From Candidatus Hydrogenedentota bacterium (GTDB lineage: Bacteria; Hydrogenedentota; Hydrogenedentia; Hydrogenedentales; SLHB01), in NCBI GenBank assembly GCA_013349485.1, contig DUZM01000148.1, positions 1-5,901 on the forward strand: DNA of 5,901 nucleotides, given 5' to 3'. The notes beneath the pieces are model-generated. The model searched no databases. It was not told the origin of the DNA and worked only from the letters and a program-made list of their open reading frames with translations. Of the stretch, positions 1 through 5,114 are shown piece after piece (the first letter of the stretch is position 1; every line of letters starts with the position of its first letter). The translations under genes and the position numbers were made by a program.

Positions 1-1213
1 CCGCGCCGTCGCCATCGGCGTCGGCCGTGCGTATGACATGTATCAAGCGCTGCACCGGGTCATGCGGCGGCGGGGGCGGCAGATCCTCGCGGCTCAGGAC
101 GCCATCGTCGTTGAAATCCATGTGATCGAACTGCTCGAGGGTCAATTGCGGCACGAAGTCCACGGCTTCCTCGTAGGTCACGACGCCGTCGCCGTCGCTG
201 TCCGCGTTGGCGATCAACTCGAAAAGCCTCAGGACGTACTCCTCGTGAGGCAGCGGGGGCAAGTCTTCCGCGCTCAACATGCCGTCGCCGTTTCGGTCGA
301 GCAGCGCGAAGAGTTCGGGAGGCAAATCGGGTATAGCCGCGAGCGCCTCGTCGGGGGTCACCACCCCGTCACCGTTCGCGTCGGCGCCCTCGAGCAGACT
401 CGCGAGCAGCAAGATGGGCTCCGGCGGCAGGTCTTCGCGGGAAAGCACGCCGTCGTCGTTTCTATCCAGATGGGCGAACGCATCCTCGGTGAGGTCGGCA
501 ATGACGGCTAGGGCCTCGGCATACGTCACCTCTCCATCCTCGTTTGCGTCGGCCATATGGATCAACTCGAGCAGACGCAGCAAGAAGTGTTCCGGCGGGA
601 GTAAGGGCAGGTCTTCCCGGGTCAGTGCGCCGTCATCGTTCCTGTCCAGAATATGGAAAACGACCACCGGGATATCGGGGAACGCGGCCACAAATTCGTC
701 CGGCGTGACCGTTCCATCGCTGTTTCCGTCCGCGTGCGCCAATATGGCACGTAGACGTTCAAAGAGGTATTCCGGCGGCAATTCAGTCAAGTCCGCAAAG
801 GACACGACCCCGTCGCCGTTCAGGTCCCACTGATCCAGCAAGATCGCGTAGACTTGTGGAAATGCGGCTTCCGCCTCCGCGGGCGTCACCACGCCGTCGT
901 CGTTAGCGTCGGCGAGGTGTATGACCGTCAGAATGGCCAGCAACGGGTCGGCCGGTATGGCCGGCGGCTCCGGCACGGGCAAGAAGCCGTCGCCATCCGT
1001 GTCCCACAGATCAAAAATGTCCTCGATAAGGTCCGGCAAAATCACTTGAAGCTCTTCGAAACTGACAAACCCGTCCCCGTTGCCGTTTGCGTCTGCAAGG
1101 ACAAGCACCTGAGGCGGCGGCATCGGTGGCGGGCCGTAACTCGCTGCCGTAGCGGCACATGCGATGGTAAACGCGATGACAGACCCGGCTATAGCTTTTC
1201 GTGAATAGCTCAT
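1..1213 (-). CDS. Exported EF-hand (calcium-binding) repeat protein, C-terminus beyond the window
   Basis: The 404 visible codons begin at ATG 1213 and run open to the left edge, so the C-terminus is missing. Residues 1-24 look like a Sec signal peptide: SYSRK, then a hydrophobic stretch AIAGSVIAFTIA, with likely cleavage after ATA or TAA. C19 is preceded by TIA, a poor lipobox, so a lipoprotein is less likely. A Pro-rich linker (residues 28-34) follows. The rest is an array of EF-hand loops of the form DxNxDGxVxxxE/D, starting at residues 43, 71, 102, 130, 162, 190, 222, 250, 278, 306, 338, 366 and 398 (the last is cut). They come in pairs about 60 residues apart, joined by Leu-rich helices and PPE/LPP turns. 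The family binds Ca2+; an extracytoplasmic structural or adhesive role is inference. Half the loops resemble dockerin loops, but no cohesin partner is visible. Start choice rests on the signal peptide and the strong ribosome binding site. Confidence 0.88.
   Translation of the reverse strand, partial: MSYSRKAIAGSVIAFTIACAATAASYGPPPMPPPQVLVLADANGNGDGFVSFEELQVILPDLIEDIFDLWDTDGDGFLPVPEPPAIPADPLLAILTVIHLADANDDGVVTPAEAEAAFPQVYAILLDQWDLNGDGVVSFADLTELPPEYLFERLRAILAHADGNSDGTVTPDEFVAAFPDIPVVVFHILDRNDDGALTREDLPLLPPEHFLLRLLELIHMADANEDGEVTYAEALAVIADLTEDAFAHLDRNDDGVLSREDLPPEPILLLASLLEGADANGDGVVTPDEALAAIPDLPPELFALLDRNGDGMLSAEDLPPLPHEEYVLRLFELIANADSDGDGVVTYEEAVDFVPQLTLEQFDHMDFNDDGVLSREDLPPPPPHDPVQRLIHVIRTADADGDGA
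2..1087 (-). repeat. Tandem coding repeats of about 180 bp, each encoding an EF-hand pair
   Basis: Loop start spacings in residues are 28, 31, 28, 32, 28, 32, 28, 28, 28, 32, 28, 32, so the basic unit is 60 residues (180 bp). First loops of each pair read like DANGDGVVTPDE, second loops like DRNGDGMLSAED. The copies are diverged at DNA level; only the Asp/Gly codon core recurs closely. The array continues past the left edge. Confidence 0.85.
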
Positions 1214-1220
1214 TTGTGGT

Positions 1221-1227
1221 CTCCTTT
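1221..1227 (-). promoter_or_regulatory. Strong ribosome binding site of the EF-hand protein
   Basis: On the minus strand AAAGGAG is followed by seven bases (ACCACAA plus one A counted to the codon gives seven to eight) before ATG 1213. This fixes the start and agrees with the signal peptide beginning there. No convincing -35/-10 pair was found in 1228-1386, so it is unclear whether the gene has its own promoter or is read through from ilvD. Confidence 0.75.
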
Positions 1228-1386
1228 CCAGAACGAATCTCCCCTTCAGTTGGTTTAACCCGGGATCGCTGATAGGGTTCCCCCAAGAATCTGCGCATGA
1301 GAAGCCGCGAGGAAGAGACAAAACATCCTAGACGCTTCCTGTGTAGCGCTTTCTGTCCGGGCACCTCGCGTGGCAGGTCGTAAGCC

Positions 1387-3045
1387 CTATTCAACCAGTA
1401 CGGCGCCGCGGGCGGCGCTGGTGACGAACCGCTGATATCGTGCCAGCCAGCCGCGGGTGAATTTCGGCGCCGGAGGTTTCCATAGCCCCCTGCGTTCCTC
1501 GAGTTCGTCGGCGTCTACGAGCAGGTCGATGGTGCGCGCGGGCAAATCGACCTTGATCGGGTCGCCATCGTGCACCAGGGCGATGGGGCCGCCTTCCGCA
1601 GCTTCTGGCGACACATGGCCGATGCTCAGATTGCGCGTCCCGCCGGAGAACCGGCCGTCGGTGACAATCGCGATCTTGTCGCCCAGACCGCAGCCGGCCA
1701 CGGCGGCAGTCAGCGCAAGCGACTCGCGCATGCCGGGCCCGCCTTTCGGCCCTTCGTTGCGTACGATGAGCACGTCCTTGGCCACGACCTTGTCTTCGAG
1801 GAGGTACGCCATGGCGGCGTCTTCGTTCTCGAACACGCGGGCCACCCCCGTAAACTGCATCATGGCCGGACTGACCGCGCCCTGTTTCACCACGGCCCCC
1901 TCGGGCGCCAGGCTGCCCTTCAACACGGCGATACCGCCTTCTTTTGCGATTGGGGCGTCGATGGTATGGATCACGTCGGGATCGCCTGCGGGCGCGGCCG
2001 CGATGACCTCGGCGAGCGTCAGCCCGGCCACGTTAATGCAATCGGTGTGCAGCAACGGCGCGAGATTCTTGGCGACCGCGGGTATGCCGCCGGCCCATTC
2101 GACGTTTTCCATCATCAACTCGCCGCCGGGACGCAACGAGGTAAGTTGCGGCGTATCGCGGCTGAGCCGATCGAAATCGTCGAGGGTGACGTCGACCTCG
2201 GCGGCGTAAGCGACGGCGGGAATATGGAGCGTCGTGTTGGTCGACCCGCCGAGCGCCATGTCCATGCGAATAGCGTTTTCGAGCGATTCCCTGGTGACAA
2301 TCCGGCGGGTCGTAACGCCTTGGCGCACCAACTCGACCACGCGCTCGCCGGCCCGTTCGGCGATCCGCTGTTTCTTGGCGCTGCCAGCGAGCGCCGTGGC
2401 CGTGCCCGGCAGGCTCATGCCCATCGCTTCGGTCAGGCACGCCATCGTGTTCGCCGTATACAACCCCTGGCAAGACCCTTCACCGGGACACGCCTCGAGT
2501 TCGAGTTCGGCCGCTTCGGCTTCCGTAAGTTTGCCCGCCTTGCACAATCCGACCGCCTCGAACGTGTCGCGCACGAGCGACAACCGCCTGCCCCCGTGAT
2601 GGCCGGAAAGCATCGGCCCCGCCGTAACCGCGATGGCCGGCACGTCCAGCCGGCACGCGGCCATCAACATCCCCGGCGTGATCTTGTCGCAGTTCGTCAG
2701 CAACACGATCCCGTCCAACTGATGCGCCTGGACGATCGATTCGATTATGTCGGCGATCAGTTCACGCGACGGCAGCGAGAAGTGCATACCTGAATGCCCC
2801 ATGGCGATGCCGTCGCAAATGCCCGGCACCGAAAACAAGAACGGGACCCCACCGCCGGCACAGACGCCCCACTCGATCTTGCGCTCGAGCGATCGCATAC
2901 CGATGTGGCCCGGCACCAAGTCTGTGAAACTCGAGCACACCCCGATAAAAGGTTTCCCCATTTGTTCAGGCGTGACGCCGCCGGCATGCAGCAACGCCCG
3001 GTTCGGCATCCGCTCGATCCCTTGCTTGACTTGATCACTGCGCAT
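1387..3045 (-). CDS. ilvD: Dihydroxy-acid dehydratase (IlvD)
   Basis: The product is 552 residues, normal for the family. It dehydrates 2,3-dihydroxy-3-methylbutanoate and 2,3-dihydroxy-3-methylpentanoate to the 2-keto acids that precede valine/leucine and isoleucine. It is a cytoplasmic Fe-S and Mg2+ enzyme. Visible landmarks: family N-terminus MRSDQVKQGIER; ICDGIAMGHSGM (76-87); TNCDKITPGM (117-126), the first IlvD/Edd signature with C119; ACPGEGSCQGLYTANTM (185-201) with C192; GGSTNT (266-271); EGPKGGPGMRE (431-441); and VTDGRFSGGTRN (461-472), the second signature. C119 and C192 match the conserved cluster cysteines; C77 may supply a third. Glu189 stands where some homologues have CGSC, a variant I believe occurs in the family. 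The frame stays open upstream to about 3480, but homology begins at ATG 3045, where AGAGGA (3055-3060) lies nine bases ahead; a longer start would overlap the divergent antitoxin. Sugar-acid dehydratases are related, but these motifs fit IlvD better. Confidence 0.96.
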   Translation of the reverse strand: MRSDQVKQGIERMPNRALLHAGGVTPEQMGKPFIGVCSSFTDLVPGHIGMRSLERKIEWGVCAGGGVPFLFSVPGICDGIAMGHSGMHFSLPSRELIADIIESIVQAHQLDGIVLLTNCDKITPGMLMAACRLDVPAIAVTAGPMLSGHHGGRRLSLVRDTFEAVGLCKAGKLTEAEAAELELEACPGEGSCQGLYTANTMACLTEAMGMSLPGTATALAGSAKKQRIAERAGERVVELVRQGVTTRRIVTRESLENAIRMDMALGGSTNTTLHIPAVAYAAEVDVTLDDFDRLSRDTPQLTSLRPGGELMMENVEWAGGIPAVAKNLAPLLHTDCINVAGLTLAEVIAAAPAGDPDVIHTIDAPIAKEGGIAVLKGSLAPEGAVVKQGAVSPAMMQFTGVARVFENEDAAMAYLLEDKVVAKDVLIVRNEGPKGGPGMRESLALTAAVAGCGLGDKIAIVTDGRFSGGTRNLSIGHVSPEAAEGGPIALVHDGDPIKVDLPARTIDLLVDADELEERRGLWKPPAPKFTRGWLARYQRFVTSAARGAVLVE

Positions 3046-3115
3046 AGTGGTGTTTCCTCTCGTTTCCCGGCGCAGAGAGTACGCATGCACCTTTCCGACA
3101 CCCGTGAAGACTTTG

Positions 3116-3144
3116 ATTCTAACAGTCTGAACACATCCATTCAA
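3116..3144 (-). promoter_or_regulatory. Candidate sigma70-type promoter for ilvD
   Basis: Minus-strand -35 TTGAAT (3139-3144), a 17-base spacer, and -10 TAGAAT (3116-3121) preceded by TG one base away (extended -10). Transcription would start near 3109, leaving a leader of about 64 bases with no evident attenuator, leader peptide or riboswitch. This is pattern matching only; the consensus is the general bacterial one. Confidence 0.5.
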
Positions 3145-3178
3145 TTGGCGAGGCGGCATCGGCAGGCCGGCCGTCTCC

Positions 3179-3207
3179 TTGAACCGGTCGCTTCGTTCGG
3201 GCATACT
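3179..3207 (+). promoter_or_regulatory. Candidate promoter for the toxin-antitoxin pair
   Basis: Plus-strand TTGAAC (3179-3184), a 17-base spacer, and CATACT (3202-3207). Transcription would start near 3214, just before the GGGGG that could serve as ribosome binding site at 3216-3220. TA operons of this type are usually repressed by their own antitoxin. The only palindrome seen nearby is GGCCGGCC at 3165-3172, too short to call an operator. Confidence 0.35.
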
Positions 3208-3227
3208 GATCGCTTGGGGGACACGTG

Positions 3228-3434
3228 ATGATGCCGTCGCATGTGCAATACCTGGTCGACGAGAATGGCGAACGCAAAGCGGCTCTTGTGCCCGTGGCGG
3301 AATGGGAGAAGATCCTCGACGAACTCGAGGAGTTAAACGACATTCGCGCTTATGATAAAGCCAAGGCCGAAACCCAGGACGCCATCCCCTTCGAGCAAGC
3401 CGTGCGGGAGATCCAAGACGGATATAGCGCGTGA
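3228..3434 (+). CDS. RelB/Phd-like type II antitoxin, now without a working toxin
   Basis: A 68-residue acidic protein. The N-terminal part is a short strand-strand-helix pattern: HVQYLVDENGERKAALVPV, then EWEKILDELEELNDIRAYDKA, as in small antitoxins that pair with RelE/ParE toxins. There the N-terminus binds operator DNA and the C-terminal stretch (IPFEQAVREIQ, 53-63) would wrap the toxin. The assignment rests on this pattern, its size, and the 4-base GTGA overlap with a RelE-like frame directly downstream. GTG 3225, ATG 3228 and ATG 3231 are all possible starts; ATG 3228 is preferred for its seven-base spacing from GGGGG (3216-3220). The reading frame is intact although its partner is broken, so it may persist as a harmless relic, as an immunity protein against related toxins, or as a repressor of the divergent region. 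Confidence 0.75.
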   Translation: MMPSHVQYLVDENGERKAALVPVAEWEKILDELEELNDIRAYDKAKAETQDAIPFEQAVREIQDGYSA

Positions 3435-3686
3435 CATACACCGTCAATATCCTCCGATCGGCACAGAAGGGCCTCGCCAAGACTCCCCCTGACGACCGAT
3501 CCCGGCTGATTCAGGCCATAGCCGACCTGTCCAGCGACCCTCGCCCTCCCGGCTGTTAAGTAACTCTCAGAACGTCCTGCCTGGCGTATCCGAGTGGGAC
3601 GTCACCGGGTCATCTACGAAATCCACGACGATCGGTCGGTTGGGTTGGTGGTCACAGTCGGCCACAGAAAAGACATCTATCGATAG
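3431..3686 (+). pseudogene. RelE-family toxin remnant, frameshifted and with an extra stop
   Basis: The frame opens at GTG 3431 inside the antitoxin stop (GTGA) and gives 42 residues: VTYTVNILRSAQKGLAK, a helix, then SSDPRPPGC, stopping at TAA 3557-3559. Family similarity resumes one frame on, from about 3558, as K, stop, LSERPAWRIRVGRHRVIYEI, HDDRS, VGLVV, TVGHRKDIYR, ending at TAG 3684. Joined, the two halves give about 84 residues, normal for RelE-type mRNA interferases, and the junction reads PPGC-K-(stop)-LS where relatives commonly have PPGCKKLS. The simplest history is one extra T near 3557 plus an A-to-T change at 3561 that made AAA into TAA. The C-terminal part that carries the active-site Arg/Tyr residues in the family is therefore out of frame, so no active toxin is expected. 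Two lesions make a single sequencing error unlikely. Confidence 0.82.
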
Positions 3687-3832
3687 AGGGAAGAGGGACG
3701 GCGACGACCCCTTGCAGCACCGGAGTGGCTCTTTGGCGGGGCTTTGCAAGTTCCACACGTCAAAGGGTTAGGGACCCTCGACGCACAGGTCGGCCCGAGA
3801 ACGCGGCCCCTGGACCCCCGCGACGAAGTAGG

Positions 3833-4243
3833 TCACAGGTCGAAGATCAGTCTTGCGACGTAGCCTTCGGCGTCTTTCTTGACTTCGAGTTCGTGGTACG
3901 TGGCGGCCTTGACCTCCTCGGCCCGATCGGCGGGCTCATATTGGTAGCCTCGCAATGTCGCAGCGAGCGCCGTCTCGTTCGCCGTGCCGATGTCAAAAAC
4001 CGTGGCCGCGAAGCGCTCTACGTCCATTAGAAAGATGAGTTCTTGGAGCCACCGGACAAGCAACTGTTCCCGGGTGTCCGCCGCCAGATCGATATGCCGT
4101 TCCACATTGGTTCCCTGGCGGCGCCGATGGAACGCGACAGCATACAACGCCAACGCGGCGGTCTCGAGTAGGTCCGCGAGACTTTCCGCGCGGCACTCGA
4201 CCCGCAAGTCGGCGGTGTGTTCGAGAAACCGAAACGCGCCCAC
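3833..4243 (-). CDS. Archease family protein (RtcB RNA ligase activator)
   Basis: The product is 136 residues, normal for archease. From GTG 4243 it opens MGAFRFLEHTADLRVECR; EHTAD (8-12) is the family's N-terminal signature and D12 is an expected metal ligand. It continues with ESLADLLETAALALYAVAF, LLVRWLQELIFLMDVERF, then VKAATYHELEV and a terminal ARLIFDL, where the near-C-terminal Asp is also conserved. Archease helps RtcB, the GTP-dependent RNA ligase of tRNA splicing and RNA repair, to form its guanylylated intermediate; this is family knowledge. No rtcB is visible here. GTG 4243 lies four bases after the upstream gene's stop and matches the family N-terminus; ATG 4315 would add 24 unconserved residues and overlap that gene. 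No strong ribosome binding site precedes the GTG, so translational coupling is likely. Confidence 0.88.
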   Translation of the reverse strand: MGAFRFLEHTADLRVECRAESLADLLETAALALYAVAFHRRRQGTNVERHIDLAADTREQLLVRWLQELIFLMDVERFAATVFDIGTANETALAATLRGYQYEPADRAEEVKAATYHELEVKKDAEGYVARLIFDL

Positions 4244-4247
4244 CGCG

Positions 4248-4769
4248 TCACGTCCGATTCGAAATAGACGTCTGCCAGAACCGAAGCCCGAGGACGAGTT
4301 CAAACAGTATCGCATGGGGCAACGGGGAAACGTTGAGCGTGAGAATCCGCCCCGGCTTAACCCGTTTGATGACCTCTTTTCGGTAGGCGTTCAGTTGACG
4401 TCGGCGCGCCACGTATCGGATCGCCACCTCTTCATACCCGGCCACCAGTTTCTCGCTGACGTACCATTGCGCATTGACCACGCCTTGCCGCGTGGGCTTC
4501 TGCACTTCGGACGAATGAAGATAGGTCTCGGTTTCGCGCGCCATCGTTCGAAGCCGTCGCCCAACGCGGCCCCGAAACGCGCCGGACGCCTCGCTCCATT
4601 GATGCAATCGTTGCGAGGCCGCCGCCAGCACCGTCCGGAGTTTCCCTGCCGCGACATCGCATCGGCCCCGGACATTGTATTCCGCCAAGCGCAGCCGGAC
4701 CTCGCCCCACTTCGTCCGTAGGTCCGCCAACGCGGCCCACCGGGGGTCGTTGCGTTTCCGCGACAACAT
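4248..4769 (-). CDS. Basic, mainly helical protein of unknown function
   Basis: A 173-residue product that I do not recognise. It is rich in Arg and Lys, mostly amphipathic helix (about 10-60 and 60-130), with no signal peptide, convincing membrane span or catalytic motif. The end (residues 138-173) is more hydrophobic: GRILTLNVSPLPHAILFELV. ATG 4769 directly abuts the TGA of the preceding ORF and has AGGAG six bases upstream, which suggests coupled translation. Archease starts four bases after its stop, so the genes probably share a transcript. It is in the same frame as the preceding ORF, so without TGA 4770-4772 the two would form one protein. It may therefore be the detached end of a longer protein rather than an independent gene. 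Confidence 0.55.
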   Translation of the reverse strand: MLSRKRNDPRWAALADLRTKWGEVRLRLAEYNVRGRCDVAAGKLRTVLAAASQRLHQWSEASGAFRGRVGRRLRTMARETETYLHSSEVQKPTRQGVVNAQWYVSEKLVAGYEEVAIRYVARRRQLNAYRKEVIKRVKPGRILTLNVSPLPHAILFELVLGLRFWQTSISNRT

Positions 4770-5021
4770 TCAGATCTCCTGAAACTCGAAGAAAAGCTGG
4801 ACGTAGACTTTGAACTCGTGACTCATTTCGTGGACGCGCCGCCACGCATAACGGAACACGTTCTCCCGAGGAAAGCGCCCGCGCTGGGACTTCCGATCTT
4901 TGAGACGTACGAACCCCGTGAACATCGGATGCACCTTGTTGATGGCGCAGAACCGGTACCAAACCATCAGCCAAAACAGGCGCCAGTAGTGTTTCTGAGG
5001 CGCGCGCAACAGGATATTCAC
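4770..5021 (-). CDS. Unknown protein, possibly the truncated C-terminal part of a larger one
   Basis: From GTG 5021 the product is 83 residues, with an aromatic hydrophobic segment (YWRLFWLMVWYRFCAI, 12-27), then VHPMFTGFVRLKDRKSQRG and a basic/aromatic end VQLFFEFQEI. The frame is also open and protein-like upstream to 5114 (HVEAAEIFYRKENV just before the GTG), but that 93-base stretch has no ATG, GTG or TTG in frame. GTG 5021 has no clear ribosome binding site. Aromatic/basic stretches with an HPMFTGFxRLKDR core remind me of the C-terminal region of B12-binding radical SAM proteins; this is from memory and weak. No CxxxCxxC motif is present, so a catalytic core is absent. It could be a small real gene coupled to its neighbours or the 5'-deleted remnant of a longer one. 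Confidence 0.45.
   Translation of the reverse strand: MNILLRAPQKHYWRLFWLMVWYRFCAINKVHPMFTGFVRLKDRKSQRGRFPRENVFRYAWRRVHEMSHEFKVYVQLFFEFQEI
4776..4780 (-). promoter_or_regulatory. Ribosome binding site inside the end of the upstream ORF
   Basis: AGGAG on the minus strand, six bases before ATG 4769, lies within the last codons (Gln-Glu-Ile) of the preceding ORF. It favours true reinitiation at the TGA-ATG junction over a simple nonsense mutation, although these bases are also just the codons for QEI. Confidence 0.5.
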
Positions 5022-5114
5022 GACGTTTTCTTTGCGGTAGAAAATCTCGGCGGCCTCGACGTGCGCCGCCTTCCAGCGGCCCGGCGATGCGGTCTTGCCG
5101 GGCGTTCGTATACG

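Noticed and set aside
38..1204. Plus-strand open frames of 116-184 codons over the EF-hand array
   Set aside because: They are antisense to the repeats and mirror their periodic codons; the minus frame has a signal peptide, a good ribosome binding site and 13 EF-hand loops.
1..1213. Dockerin protein of a cellulosome
   Set aside because: A dockerin is one pair of loops at a protein end; here many pairs form the whole visible protein, and no cohesin or glycosidase gene is present.
1257..1279. AACCC...GGGTT inverted repeat upstream of the EF-hand gene as an ilvD terminator
   Set aside because: A five-pair stem with a 13-base loop and no T tract; too weak to support.
1570..2793. A 407-codon plus-strand open frame antisense to ilvD
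   Set aside because: It lies wholly within a gene with unmistakable IlvD motifs; its translation is low-complexity and His/Arg/Gly-rich, as expected for an antisense frame of GC-rich coding DNA.
3046..3480. An extended N-terminus for IlvD
   Set aside because: The frame is open by chance; it overlaps the divergent antitoxin, and the family N-terminus and a ribosome binding site are at 3045.
3431..3686. Programmed frameshifting to make a full toxin
   Set aside because: No slippery run is present at the junction, and the second frame holds its own TAA just after it, so a shift would still end early.
3711..3750. CTTGCA...TGCAAG inverted repeat as a terminator between convergent genes
   Set aside because: Only six pairs around a 28-base loop, with no T tract on either strand.
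4770..4772. TGA read as Trp or another amino acid (recoding)
   Set aside because: TGA ends the archease right after its natural IFDL terminus and also ends the antitoxin, so it is used as a stop here; TGG is used for Trp. No selenocysteine context was recognised.
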